A DNA stretch of 64,000 nucleotides from Holothuria scabra (lineage: Eukaryota; Echinodermata; Holothuroidea; Aspidochirotida; Holothuriidae). The translations under genes and the position numbers were made by a program. Under the pieces are notes generated by a model. The model ran no database searches. It was not told the DNA's origin and saw only the letters and a list, made by a program, of their open reading frames with translations. Each line of letters begins with the position of its first letter. Position 1 is the first letter of the stretch. This document shows, in pieces, positions 1 to 12,335 of the stretch. The stretch spans positions 53,441,486-53,505,485 of the forward strand of contig CM074181.1 of NCBI GenBank assembly GCA_037179385.1, in the 5' to 3' direction.

Positions 1-80
1 TGCGAATTGCGTTTCATATTACAGTGGTGTACACACCTTGACCTCCGCCCCGCCCGAGAAAATGCTTCGCTACGCCACTG
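1..80 (-). mobile_element. End of a hAT-type DNA transposon, cut by the window edge
   Basis: Read on the minus strand, the element begins at base 80 with CAGTGGCGTAGCG, which has the CAGTGGCG form typical of hAT terminal inverted repeats. The sequence beyond base 80 (AGTCACTC and onward) already matches the satellite monomer, so this element appears to be inserted in or at the edge of the satellite. The other end lies outside the window, so the 8-bp target duplication cannot be confirmed. No transposase reading frame is visible in the 80 bases present. Confidence 0.5.
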
Positions 81-3000
81 AGTCACTCTCTGACTTCCGT
101 CTATTACTAAATTAGGGGCCAAAGGCATGTATGCATAGATCAAGGTATGTTCTATGGTCACGCTATGACTTATGTCTATTAGGTACCTATTAAAATGTTT
201 AAAGTATTTCTTTTTTTGCGGGATAGGATAAGGAGTACCGCATTTGTGCAATAATACTAACTTGTATCTTTAGATTAGGTGGCCGAAGACATGTATGCGA
301 AGACCAAGCTATGTTCTATGGTCACGCTATGACTGGTCTATTAGAGACCTAGTTTACTAAACTATTTAATTTTTATTTTGCGGGATGGGATAAGGAGTAG
401 CGCATTTTTGCAATAATATACTAACTTGTATCTTAAGATTAAGTGGCCTAACGCTATGACTTCGGCCACAATGGTATAAAAACGTTTCAGCTAACTTTTG
501 GTTTTGGCGGGATGGGATGAGGATTACCGAATTTTTGCAATAATACAAGTTGTATCTTTAGATTAGGGGCCGAAGGCATGTATGCGAAGACCAAGCTATG
601 TTCTCTGGTCAGGCTATGACTTCGGTCTTTTAGGAATCTATTAAAATGTTTAAAGTATTTCTTTTTTGCGGGATGGGATAAGGAGTCACGCATTTGTGCA
701 GTAATACATAAGTTGTATCTTTAGATTAGGTGGCCAAAGGCATGTATGCGAAGACCAAGCTTTGTTCTGTGGTCACTTTAAGACTTTGGTCTATTAGAGA
801 CCTAGTTTACTAAACTATTTAATTTTTATTTTGCGGGATGGGATGAGCAGTAGGGCATTTTTGCAATAATACTAACTTGTATCTTTAGATTAGGTGGCCT
901 AACGCTATGACTTCGGCCAAAAAGGTATTAGAAACGTTTCAACTTATTTTTGGTTTTGGCGGGATGGGATAAGGAGTACCGTATTTTTGCAATAATACAA
1001 CTTGTATCTTAAGATTAGGTGGCCGAAGGCATGAATGCGAAGACCAAGCTATGTTCTATGTTCACGCTATGACTTTGGCTATTAGACACCTAGTTTACTA
1101 AACTATTTAAGTTTTATTTTTCGGGATGGGATAAGGAGTATCGCATTTTTGCAATAATACTTACTTGTTTCTTTACATAAGGTGGTCTAACGCTATGACT
1201 TCGGCCAAAAAGTTATTAAATCGTTTCAGCTAACTTTTGGTTTTGGCGGGTTGGGATGAGGATTACCAAATTTTTGCAATAATACAAGTCGTATCTTTAG
1301 ATTAGGGGGTCGAAGGCATGAATGCGACGACCAAGCTATGTTCTTTGGTCACGCTATGACTTCGGTCAATTAGGTATAAAATGTTTCAACTTATTTTTGT
1401 TTTGCCCAGGATGGGAAGGAGCACCATATTTTTGCAATATTACAACTGTATCTTAAGATTAGAGGGTCGAAGGCATGTTTGCGAGGACCAAGCTATGTTC
1501 TTTGGTCACGCTATGACTTCGGTCAATTAGGAACCTATTAAATTGTTAAAAGTATTTCTTTTTTGACTTCGGCCAAAAAGGTATTAAAAAAAAGTCTCAG
1601 CTAACTTTTGGTTTTGGCGGGATGGGATGAGGATTACCAAATTTTTACAATAATACAAGTTGTATCTTTAGATTAGGGGGTCGAAGGCATGTATGCGACG
1701 ACCAAGCTATGTCCTATAGTCACGCTGTGACTTTGGCTGTTAGACACCTAGTTAACTAAACTATTTAATTTCATTTTGTGGGATAGGGTAAGGAGTATCG
1801 CATTTTTGCAATAATACTAACTTGTATCTTTAGATTAGGTGGCCTAACGCTATGACTTCGGCCAAAAAGGGAATAAAACGTTTCAGCTAACTTTTGGTTT
1901 TGGCGGGATGGGATGAGGATTATCAAATTTTTGCAATAATACAAGTTGTATCTTTAGATTTGGGGTTCGAAGGCATGTATGCGACGACCAAGCTATGTTC
2001 TTTGGTCACGCTATGACTTCGGTCAATTAGGTATAAAATGTTTCAACTTATTTTTGTTTTGCCCGGGATGGGATAAGGAGCACCATATTTTTGCAATTAT
2101 ACAATTTGTATCTTTAGATTAGGGGGTCGAAGGCATGTATGCGAAGACCAAGCTATGTTCTTTGGTCACGCTATGACTTCGGTCAATTCGGTATAAAACG
2201 TTTCAACTTATTTTTGGTTTTGGCGGGATGGGATAAGGAGTACCGTATTTTTGCAATATTACAACTTGCATCTTAAGATTAAGGGGTCGAAGGCATGTAT
2301 GCAAGGACCAAGCTATGTTCTTTGGTCACGCCATGACTTCGGTCAATTAGGAACCTATTATAATGTTAAAAGTATTTCTTTTTTGACTTCGGCCAAAAAG
2401 GTATTTAAGCGTGTTAGCTAACTTTTGGTTTTGGCGGGATGGGATGAGGATTACCAAATTTTTGCAATAATGCAAGTTGTATCTTTAGTTTAGGGGGTCG
2501 AAGGCATGTATGCGAAGACCAAGCTATGTTCTATGGTCACGCTATGACTTTGGCTATTAGACACCTAGTTTACATAACTATTTAATTTTTCTTTTTCGGG
2601 ATGATATAAGGAGTATCGCATTTTTGCAATAATACTATACTTGTATCTTTAGATTAGGTGGCCTAACGCTATGACTTCGGCCAAAAAGGGAATAAAACGT
2701 TTCAGCTAACTTTTGGTTTTGACGGGATGGGATGAGGATTATCAAATTTTTGCAATAATACAAGTCGTATCTTTAGATTAGGGGGTTCGAAGGCATGTAT
2801 GCGACGACCAAGCTATGTTCTTTGGTCACGCTATGACTTCGGTCAATTAGGTATAAAATGTTTCAACTTATTTTTGTTTTGCCCGGGATGGGATAAGGAG
2901 CACCATATTTTTGCAACAATACAACTTGTATCTTCAAGTTTAGATTAGGGGGTCGAAGGCATGCATGTATGCGAAGACCAAGCTATGTTCTTTGGTCACC

Positions 3001-3330
3001 CTATGACTTCGGTCAATTAGTTTTACAACTTTTGAACTAATTTTTGGTTTTTGCGCGATGTTATAAGGTGTATCGTATTTTGGAATAATACAATTTGTAT
3101 CTTAAGACTAGGGGGCAGAATGCTTTTGTGTGAAGACCAAGCCATGTTATTTGGTCACGCTATGACTTCGGTCAATTAGGTATAAAATGTTTTAGCTAAT
3201 GTTTGGTTTTTGTTGGGAATGAATAAGGAGTACCGTATTTTTGCTATGACATCTGTCTGTATTAGGTATATATTAAAAGTGAACTTAGTTTTGGTTTTGA
3301 TTCGAGGTGATCAGTAGTTTTTTGAACCAA
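81..3330. repeat. Complex satellite array with long and short monomers
   Basis: About 20 head-to-tail monomers share the blocks CAAGCTATGTTCTATGGTC, CGCTATGACTTCGG, GCGGGATGGGATAAGGAGTA and TTTTGCAATAATAC. Spacing of the CTATGTTCT block alternates between about 160-167 bp and about 285-287 bp. The longer spacing arises because some monomers (about 120-125 bp) lack the GAAGGCATGTATGCGAAGACC part. The array is therefore a mixture of long and short variants with local higher-order order. Monomers become more diverged after about 3000 and the pattern fades by 3330. The short open frames inside are by-products of the repeat. Confidence 0.9.
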
Positions 3331-6255
3331 TATGTACAGCACCCTACATTTTTATATTGGATGGTCGAAGTTTTGTATACGAAGAATAAAGGTCCGACCC
3401 GTACTAGCGACAGGGGGCATTTCGGAGCAATTCAACCTAAAGAATGTTACTACCCCAACAGATTCAAATGAACTGCATAATAATTAGTACACCGGAACTT
3501 CGAGAAATTTTAGTCCCCCTCCACCTCAACACTTCCCCCTAAAAATGTTAAGCTGACTACGGGCCCAATTCGGTCTATTAATGTAACTGCGGCAATGTGG
3601 TTGAAAATACTGTTGCTACATCAATATTAGGGAATGTGGTTTATTAAGAGTAAGATAAAGGCCTTGTGTTTCTAAAGAATAAAACAAGTTATGGAAATGG
3701 TTAGGCCTACATGTTAAACAGCTTTAATGGGAGGATTCAAGGAAAGTTTATTTAACTTCTTTAGAGGGCATGTGCGATGAAATATATGTATAAAATTTGC
3801 AACTGGGAAAATAATATGCCGTTCGTCTGCGCAAACAGTGCTTCATGCAGAAGACTCACAATGTTTTCTAAAAGTATGTTTGTTCTCCAGAGGGCCAAGA
3901 AACGAAGTCAAATCAGGGAGGTCTTATTAGTAACACCTCCTTGGTCAAACTGCTGGTAAGCCATGACTATCGAATATCGAGTACTTTACACCAGTTTCAT
4001 CAATTGAACAGCTTGCAAAAATCACGTGAGACAGTAGGCCTTTGTTATGATATCAAGTCAAGATGATAATGAACTGTGAAAGATTCGATTTACCGTGCAT
4101 TGTTTAAGACGCTTTGTTCAACTGCATTATAGTACATGAAGTACAGAGAAAATCGTTGGTGAATTGGTTGGTTGGTGCTACCGGCGCCATTTCTGGGTGA
4201 ACATTCTTTATTTAGAGTACTGTCTGATTTTTGCGAAGAATTTTATTTTTTCGGTGGCTTTGCAACTAACTCGAAAACTTTTGAAATCGAACGACAGATA
4301 ACAAAGTCAAAGTGATTTTAATTTTCTCCTTTATAACATTTGTCTGATGGAAGGAGGAAGGATATTTAGATACTTATATCAATCTTCGTTCCTAGAGAAA
4401 CTTGACATTATGTTCATGCAGCCTACCAAGCTTCTTAATTTTATTTTACTAATACCAAATATTTAAAGACTACCTAAGTAAAAGACAATAATTTGTTTGA
4501 CTTACTACCTGCCTTGCACGATGTTAACTTCCATGAATTTTAAGCTCCTTCCTTCTAAACAATTTTTGCTAATGAAAATCAGTGTTGCTCATTCGCTGTT
4601 TTACTAACAATAAAGAAAACCTTTTTATTTAATGGCCGTGTTCAAACACTACTTTTTTCTCAGTTGTAACTATACCCTCGTTTTTGTCGAGTTTGTTTTG
4701 ATTGAAATACTGGAATTATTTTGAGCTTAAGTAATAAATCGTTTTTAAAAAATATATGCCTCCTAGTCATGGTGTTTTTTTTAATGAGGATGAAGTTTTG
4801 GTAAGTGGTTTCAGCCTAACTCAATCAACACAGAAAAACAATTAAATGGTGTAGGTTTATGTGGTTAGGGTCCTACACTGTTGTTAGGTAATCCACTTCT
4901 GAAAGGGCCTGTCTTCTTATTGAGATCGTAAAGTCTAAAAACTAAGAGGGGAAAAAGTAATTTTCTAGCTGTGCAAATGACCTCCAGAGAAGTTCATTAA
5001 ACATAACGGTAAAATTCCTATTCGATTTCAAAGGAAATAGACAGTTTTCTGGGTCATCCCAATCACGTCATACAAATACCCTCTGAGTATTTGCCCTACA
5101 GGTAACTGTGAAGGTTTTAAGCACAAGCATAAAATAAATGAAAAACGTGGACATATTTCGCATGAGTTCAACAAATCACAATACCAAATGTATAAAAATA
5201 TTGTCACATAATGATAATTCATACATTATTTCTGGATGGTGTTCGTATTTAGATGAAGCAGTGATACTCTAACAACTCCCCAGCTGAAGTGTCTGCGTTT
5301 TTTATTTTAAGGAGGGAAGTTTAATTTTCACAATGCAAATAAATAACCGCCTTTGGTTCAGTGTTTAATTTTTCATACCTTTATTTTTCGACACATCCTA
5401 AAATTTGAATTAATGTAAGATTTTCAGACCAAAAGACAAACAAGCCGCTGATAAATCCAAGATCAAATGACAGATTGAAAACACGGGAATATACAAAGAA
5501 ATAAGATACCGAGAACCGTAATAACCCGCTAGTTTAGTGATCAAAATGTGATTGTTTATGAAAAAAAGGTTAACTCCAGAGACATCTCTTCATTTTCATT
5601 TCTTTATTGAAGAAAAGTAAAATTGTGCATTTACTCGAGGTAATTTTTAAAAAGGGTGTGATTGTATTTGTGACAGAATTAGCCGAAAGGGTCTCCAATA
5701 ACGATGTTTGACACTTTTAAATAATACTTGGACTCTTGCTAGCTAGACTCCTTGCTATAATCCTTTCATGAGATCATGGTTATCCCCGATAAAACTTTTC
5801 AATAAAGATGAGACATTTAACTCAAAGGATTAACGAAAAGTAATTACTTTGATACTCAGTGCATATAGAGGGGTAAACCTTCTACATGCACAAACCCGCT
5901 ACATCTGAGGTTATACTCCATTCACCTGGCATGTCAAGCGGAAGGCTCACGTTTCACAGTGCACAGACTGATGTTTGTGAACTTCAGAAACGATGATTGC
6001 CCCAATTATGTACGCATAGTTCACACAATACAAGGTAACTAGATGCTATGAAAGTTGTGATCACAATGCATCCTGTGGGGAGTGGGTATGTAGTTTTGGA
6101 TAGCCTGGGTAAGAGCTCATCATCTGGGAACAAGAGATGATGGGATTTTTTCAGGTCACTGATCTTTACGCCAAGTGTTTCTGTGGAACGACTTGTCATG
6201 TTGGGCGATTGCGAAAACGAAAAATTACTTAGTAAGTTGCCAAGTTGTAAGTTAG
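3331..6255. other. Unannotated AT-rich stretch
   Basis: This is single-copy-looking AT-rich sequence following the satellite. I see no conserved protein motif, RNA gene or clear repeat. Short open frames of about 60 codons occur but have no recognisable content. Confidence 0.5.
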
Positions 6256-6257
6256 TA

Positions 6258-6659
6258 CACTCTAAAATCAAAAGGGTGAACTTAGTCACTCTTTGAACGA
6301 GTGAAAAGTGTAAATTCACTCCATTCGAGTGATAATTCACTCTAAGAGGAGTGAAGTTCCCTCCAAAAAGAGTGAAGTTCGCTCCAAAAAGAGTGAAATT
6401 CGCTAGAGGAAGAGGGAAAATTCACTCTCCCACGAGTGCCTGCAATGATCGCTCTTTTTTTAAGATCGATCACGGTGGGCACTCCATCAAGAGGGAAACT
6501 TCACTCGCTTTAAGAGAATTTCACTCTTTTTGGAGTGAACTTCACTCTTTTTGGAGGGAACTTCACTCCTCTTGGAGTGAATTATCACTCTTTTGGAGCG
6601 AATTTATACTTTTCACTCGATCAAAGAGTGACTAAGTTCACTCTTTTGATTCTAGAGTG
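6258..6659. mobile_element. TA-flanked hairpin TIR element (CACTCT family, 402 bp)
   Basis: The element starts CACTCTAAAATCAAAAG and ends with the inverse. About 48 bp pair between the ends with few mismatches, and TA flanks each end (6256-6257 and 6660-6661). Between the ends, imperfect AGAGTGAAGTTC-type repeats run in one orientation in the left half and in the inverse orientation in the right half, so nearly the whole element can fold on itself. CACT- termini and a TA duplication would suit a CMC-type (CACTA/Mirage/Chapaev) non-autonomous element, but Tc1/mariner-type mobilisation cannot be excluded. No transposase is encoded. The element at 50970-51169 is a degraded relative. Confidence 0.8.
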
Positions 6660-6661
6660 TA

Positions 6662-9290
6662 GGTTGTAACTAATTTGAGGGCTGGCCAAGGACCGTTGTA
6701 GCGCACTTGCTTGTTTTCCATGCTCAGCTCTATCAGTAGCTCCAGAATGATGCATGTTATTCTTTAATTAAAACACAAACTATTTTTTTGCGAATTAAAT
6801 TATATTTGTGTACTATGGGTATCATTAAGAATATGATTCTTGAAGGAGTACATAAACAATTTATTTTCAACCTTGGATAAAACTCGTTGAGACACCCCAT
6901 TCCCCCTTCCGATGTTATGGTTTTTATGGCACAAACCCACCATTCTTTTCGTGTCGAAAAGAGTGCATGGCTTCGACCTTGAGGAGCACAATAGTGTTCG
7001 ACATGGGAAGGGGGGGGGGGGGTGGATGTCCCGACGAAGTTTGTCCAAGAATTTCTGAGTTCCAAGACAGGCATTTTGGAGATAATCGAATTCAATAGAA
7101 ACGATTTATCTTTCGAACCTTCTTCGAAAGAGTCGTATGGAAAGCTTGAGGGTTCTAGTTCAATGAAAGTAAAATGCAAAGTTGTATTTTAACAAAGTGA
7201 GGAAGACTATAGCTTTACTTACATTGCAAGTCGAAATTAAGGAATTATTATACATACCATTCAACCATTTTATTTCTCTTCTCTTGGGAAAGACAACCCC
7301 CCTGAACCACCCATTAAAAATCATTTTTACAATTATATTTACATTATTAAAAAATTAAAAAACACCATGTAGATTCTGCATATCATCCAACAATCGCAAC
7401 AGGTGGCATAAATCTTTTCATGGATAGAAAAGTTCATTTTCATATTTCAAACTGATGACAAGGAATTAACCTAAAACGCGCCACGATCTATTGTGAAATG
7501 TATAAAGTTATGCAGAATTGCAATCCATGCTTTCTATCATAACGATGATACAAAGGTTCAGTTGATTTATTTTAAAGCCAATCTGACATCCCTGATCACA
7601 TTTTTCACGCTGCAGGAAGCTGGCAACTTAAAAGTGATCCCTTCTTTTAACCGAAGCAAATTTGTCACATTTTGTTTTCAAATCTGCTTTCAAAACAAAT
7701 GGAGGGCCTGCAGTTTGGTTAGCCAAGCCTTCACGACCGATTTCATCGAAGTGGCACATAATCAGAGTACAACACTGTCTTTTTATACAACGCCACTGTC
7801 TGGATTGAAAGAAAAACAAACAAAACAAGCCGAAAAATAAGTAACATCATTTCTTGCTGATTGAGGAGAATGTGATAGGATAATTGAAGTAATCATGCCC
7901 GGATAAGAGACGGCAATCAAAAGGGCCCAGGCCCAGGGGCCCTTATTTAGGTCCCTCCCCACATTTGTGTGTCCAAAAATAAAGACACGGGAAAAGAATA
8001 GTTTCAACAATGTAATATTAATGTAAGGAATGCCTAAGGAAGAAAAAGTTGAGGGGGCTTAAGCCCCTAGCCGCCGGTTCTCGCGGTCCCTGGGTTCCTG
8101 GCCGTTCATCTAGGGTTCCGGCTATTAAAAAATCTCCCCCATCCACGAAGCAGATTGAAGTTCCTGCTCCCTGATAAAAATGCTGTAAGACTGTAAGTTA
8201 TGTATGAATCTCCGCACAGAAAACGTCATTTATACTCGCCCCTTTGAAGTCATGCTCCCCCATTGCACGGACACAAAAAATGTAAATTATGAATTTATGA
8301 AATTAAGTTGCACTGAGGATGTTTATGCCCTATTAATTTTTAACAGTCTGCTTAAGTTCTTAGATTATATACAGTTAAACTAAGTAGTAAATAAATGTTT
8401 TCTCTGCTATATTACAGGTTTTCTTGCTAAATGTGAAAGATATATTTTGCTTAAAACAAAAATGTTCAACGATCTTTTGAATTTCAAAATATTCTCACAC
8501 GCTGAACGTATTACGGCAAAATCTATTAACATGCAACAACGAAGTTTAGACTGTAAGTTTTACATGGCTGCTTTCTTAAAAATCCTTCCGTCCTTTTTCT
8601 CCATTAGCTCAATTGTTTATACGGTATGTAAGACATTTGAAAACTGCCGTTTTCATTACCTCACCAATAAATTGAGAACAAATTGAGGTAATAACTGCTT
8701 TGAAATAATACACTTGCTTTGAATAATTCGAAAGGATATTTCACTGGGTAAATATGGTTACTTACGGAAGAGTAGCTTTTGGTGCTAGGACCTTTTGGGT
8801 CTCAGATTTACAAGGTAGGATAGATTTGGGGAGGGGTTCTAATTTAGCCGTCATTCATCAGTTGTTATATTAACGGTTCATGTTGAATTCTCGATGCATG
8901 AGTAGAAGAGAGGGGTTATCCTGTGAATGTATTAATAACAGAAATCAGAAATTTTCTCAGAACAAAGTCTGGAATTCCATGTGAACAGGTATTCTACCAT
9001 TCGTTTAATACAAAATAATCTATTCCAAGTCGGTATTCTCAATGTGTGAAAAACGTAAAATGTCATTTCCGAAAAAATTATAGCAAACTGACAACGAGCT
9101 GTCCGCTTTCCCGTAGCAAACCACGTGACTTTGTTGGGAGAAGTTAAAAAGTGACTTCTTCGTGAAGAACTGGAACGGTTATTCATTAAGCGTTCTTTAA
9201 CTGCTAAAATAATATTTTTGAATGCTAACTCAAGCTGAATATTTGATAATGATATTTCGGGGATATAGTATTTGTTTTAATATTAAGGAA
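6662..9290. other. Unannotated stretch with a poly-G run
   Basis: No recognisable gene. A G run of more than ten bases lies near 7008-7021. An open frame of 140 codons on the minus strand (6757-7179) and one of 115 codons on the plus strand (7493-7840) carry no motif I recognise and I do not support them as genes. A short GC-rich patch (8050-8130) containing GGGGGCTTAAGCCCC may be a transposon remnant. Confidence 0.4.
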
Positions 9291-9404
9291 ATAGCTTACT
9301 GCTCACTTGGCTAGAGTGCCTGGATTTCGGGGTTTGAACACTTCAGGTGGTAACAAGGAGCCTCAGGGAAATTGAGTGTGCGGTATTTGTAATTTGTGTC
9401 GAGC

Positions 9405-9530
9405 CGAAAATCACGTCAGTCACGTTTAGTGCAGTGGGAAAGGCAATCACCCGGAAAGCGAGCCGCCCCCGGGGTTCAAATTCCCACTTTGCTGAGTTTT
9501 CCTTCTGGTTTTTTTTTTTTTTTTTCTATT
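9405..9530 (+). repeat. Possible tRNA-derived SINE head with T-rich tail
   Basis: The sequence GTGCAGTGGGAAAGGCAATC followed about 45 bases later by GGGTTCAAATTCCCAC resembles the RNA polymerase III A and B boxes of a tRNA gene. A poly-T tract (9511-9526) follows. The cloverleaf is not complete, so a functional tRNA is unlikely. A second weaker A/B-box pair lies just upstream (9305-9350). Confidence 0.4.
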
Positions 9531-10374
9531 TTTCCCTCGTTCAAAAGGCAATGCTCCGCTTTTTGCTGGTTAGACTTTCAAAGATAATGCCGCATATTGT
9601 TAACGAGTTCCAGACCTGTGCCATTCCGGCTAGATCTGTTCATAACTAGAAGGTTTGCACTTGCAGCCAAGTACTGATCGAAGCCACTGAAAATGGTCTG
9701 AAACGAAACGAAAAATCCTAATATTGCACCCCCCGATCGAGTAAATATTAAGTGCTGTACAAAAATGAGCACACGGCCTACCATGGTCACATTCTCAGAA
9801 AAAAATGTTCTGCCGCCAACACAACTTTCACAATTGTGTCAGGAACGTACTTTTCACGCAGGCAACAGATGGACTGTAAGATGTTTCTACCTCAGTTTCG
9901 GCATTTGCACATGCGCAGATTAAGCTGAGACGTGCCACCGGACTTGTAGCGGTTGACAAGCGTGTTTAACAAGCGGGAATTTTCGATGGTGTGGTCGTGG
10001 AGTAAGTACTAGCATTAGTCTGCGTAGCGACGTTCAAGTCTGGGACTATTTTATGAGTGATCAAATCAAGTAGCCTATATAAAGAAAGTCAATAGAACTG
10101 CGTAACGACTTATCGTCCTTCGAAAAGAAGACTTCCTACAGGTCTCAGATAGGCTGATTATTCTATTGGAACACCGCCAAGTTGGTGCAATCGGGGAAAT
10201 AGTCGAAATTTCCACTTCACGAAAAAGTCAAACTAACTGCGTGGCAGATGAAATGCTGTATAACGTTAGTATTGTTCCTGTGTAAACAGAGTAGCATCAC
10301 ACTAAAGATATTCATAGGCCGAGCCAAGAAAGAAGGCACGAGTTCACTTGACAAACTGAGCAAATCCAATAATC

Positions 10375-10600
10375 GAAGCTGTAGGCTTCGATTAATTAAT
10401 AACATGTTCCTTATTAGAGACATCATTGACTACTCTAAGTCCGACAACAGTTTTTTGGCTCTGCTTTCAATGGATCAAGAGAAAGCCTTTGACAAAGTGG
10501 ACTGGAATTTTTTGAGGGGTTCCTCCGCAAACTAAACCTGGGTGACAACTTTATTTGGTGGATCTCAATTCTGTACAAAATATAACGGTTCGGTTGTTAA
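10375..10600 (+). pseudogene. LINE reverse-transcriptase fragment
   Basis: The plus-strand translation contains NNMFLIRDIIDYSKS, then LALLSMDQEKAFDKVDW followed by NFL, and after a frameshift FLRKLNLGDNFIWWISILYK and NGSVVN. These match the conserved fingers and palm blocks of L1/Tx1-type LINE reverse transcriptases (the D in LSMDQEKAFDKVDW being the first catalytic aspartate of domain A). The fragment is cut at its right end by the TTAA-flanked element starting at 10605. A short continuation of the same reading (NGSF, then a PLDSC-like stretch) may resume after 11032. The frameshifts and truncation make it a fossil. Confidence 0.75.
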
Positions 10601-10604
10601 TTAA

Positions 10605-11031
10605 AGGGCCAAACCTCTCACCCCAAACTACAATTTTGGTACGGGGGTATCAAAATTCTCAATTGGCTCAGCTCCTTGATTGACAGCTAATTTCAAACAA
10701 TGCAGAATACCAAAGCTTATGTTACACAGCATGACTGGTACTAAGAGTGTTTTGTTTATAATTGAGTTTCTCTACACTCACCTTGAAGCAATAAACTGAG
10801 ATTGTATCTGGATGAGGATGAATTTCAGACAACATGAGAGGAAACTCCCCTTAGCTCATTTGAAAAAATTGAAGTACTCAAGCAGAAAAAAGATAAATCA
10901 TGAGAGATATCACTGCTTTGGTGTTCAGTGTTGTAGAAGAATACAATTTTTTTCCTAGCATGAATTTTGGGAGGGGCTTAAGTAAGAAGGTTAGGGGAAC
11001 TGGTGCTGTTTGGGGTGAGAGAACTGGGCCT
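10605..11031 (+). mobile_element. TTAA-flanked miniature element, copy 1 (with internal insert)
   Basis: The left end reads TTAAAGGGCCAAACCTCTCA and the right end TTTGGGGTGAGAG...GGGCCTTTAA, with TTAA at 10601-10604 and 11032-11035. It is related to the copies at 17666-18342 and 39558-39852. Relative to those it carries about 120 extra bases in the middle (about 10845-10968). It sits inside the LINE fragment at a TTAA. The TTAA duplication and AGG terminus suggest Kolobok-like mobilisation; piggyBac also uses TTAA and is the alternative. It encodes no protein. Confidence 0.65.
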
Positions 11032-11911
11032 TTAATGGAAGTTTTTTGGTTTCCCGAAAGGGAAATCCTTTGGACTCATGCAGACAACACTTTTGCAAAA
11101 CATGTGTAGGATCGTGCATTTTAGTGTTGGCTCAAGCTATGGTTTGTAAGCTCAACGATTGAAAATTATTTCTTTTTTTCGCCTTGTTTTCAGCAGAGTA
11201 GTACCAAGCCAAAGACTGTCTTCATTTTGGATCATCGAGGTCGTTGCTGTTAGGGTAGATCATTGTTAAAAGGGACAGCTGTGTGAATGGCATTGATGGA
11301 CACCAAAAATATATTGCAATGTGTGGCTTTTTGTTCCTTTTTGAAAGAATACTGTGACTTTTATCAGGTATATTTATAATTTTTGATTGCATAATTGCAT
11401 AAACATCAAATTTCGTCTCCAAAATATGTCCACATTGGGACGTCAGAAATATGTGTACCTTCTGTAAAATAAGGCAATCTTTATGAAGCTTTGTTTCGCT
11501 AAGCGGTTGTACAATACTTGACAGCATAGTCAAATATTGTCATGTTTTTTACAAAGTGACCGACAATTATACATCAAAACTTTGTCAACATTTTTGCCTT
11601 GCTATTTAATTTTACTATTCGTTATCCATGGTAAATGTACTTTGATGCTCTTGCTAAGAATTATGAGGTATTTTTTAGTTCAAAATACAACTCTATTCCC
11701 TGTTATTTAAGTGGTAGCCATTGTACCGTCTAAAAGGTCACACGTCGGGCCGGCTTTTCGACCGCAGTAACGTAAAAGCATGCACAATGCATGCATTCGG
11801 GTCAATTAGTGGTTGTGACCTTATATCAACAGAGAACAAAGTAAAATATTGCCGTGTTTCTTGCATAGAGGCTAACATTTATTTTGATTTGATTGTACAC
11901 AAAAATTCCAC
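10863..11911 (+). repeat. Tandem duplication, unit 1 (1,049 bp)
   Basis: The segment beginning AAAAAATTGAAGTACTCAAG is repeated immediately downstream at 11912 and, after an interruption, from 19392 to about 20310. The two units differ at only a few positions. The unit includes the right half of a TTAA-flanked element and about 880 bp of unrecognised sequence. An open frame of 69 codons (10900-11109) is partly shared with the second unit but has no recognised domain. Confidence 0.85.
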
Positions 11912-12042
11912 AAAAAATTGAAGTACCCAAGCAGAAGAAAGATAAATCCTGAGAGATATCACTGCTTTGGTGTTCAGTGTTATAGAAGAATACAATTTTT
12001 TTCCTAGCATGAATTTTGGGAGGGGCTTAAGTAAGAAGGTTA
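11912..12042 (+). repeat. Tandem duplication, unit 2, left piece
   Basis: This 131-bp stretch repeats the start of unit 1 (10863-10995) almost exactly and stops at ...AAGGTTA, where the 7.35-kb TIR element begins. The unit resumes at 19392 with GTTAGGGGAACTGG, so the four bases GTTA are present on both sides of the inserted element. Confidence 0.85.
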
Positions 12043-12108
12043 CAGTCCGAGATCTGACCTCTGATATCAGCCGTTAGTGCAGTGTTTTTTAACATCGTGA
12101 CCTCAACC

Positions 12109-12135
12109 GGAAGTGTTCATTTTCATAACACTTCC
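12109..12135. promoter_or_regulatory. Inverted pair of ETS-like sites near the left end of the TIR element
   Basis: GGAAGTGTT (12109-12117) and its exact inverse AACACTTCC (12127-12135) are separated by nine bases. The first site in full is CCGGAAGTG, the classic ETS-family core common in animal promoters. It could also be a subterminal protein-binding palindrome of the element. A GTGAGT splice-donor-like sequence follows near 12329. Confidence 0.35.
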
Positions 12136-12335
12136 TTGACGATTCGTGTAGTTGCCGGCGATCACACTCGGAGTATTTCGGTCTACTGAATATTTATATA
12201 TTCACACTTTGTACTACTTTTATTATTGACTGAAAGAGAACATATTAAAGGTCGGGGTTTTACGGCAAATATCGAATTCAGACGACTTTGAAACCAAGTT
12301 TATTCGCACACCTTTGGCTTAGAGGATTGTGCAAA

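Noticed and set aside
22..80. A tiny complete hAT element (CAGTGGTGTA to TACGCCACTG)
   Set aside because: The ends are inverted relatives, but the 8 bases on either side do not match; only the right end is accepted.
6757..7179. 140-codon minus-strand frame
   Set aside because: It crosses a long poly-G run and another overlapping frame looks equally plausible; no domain seen.
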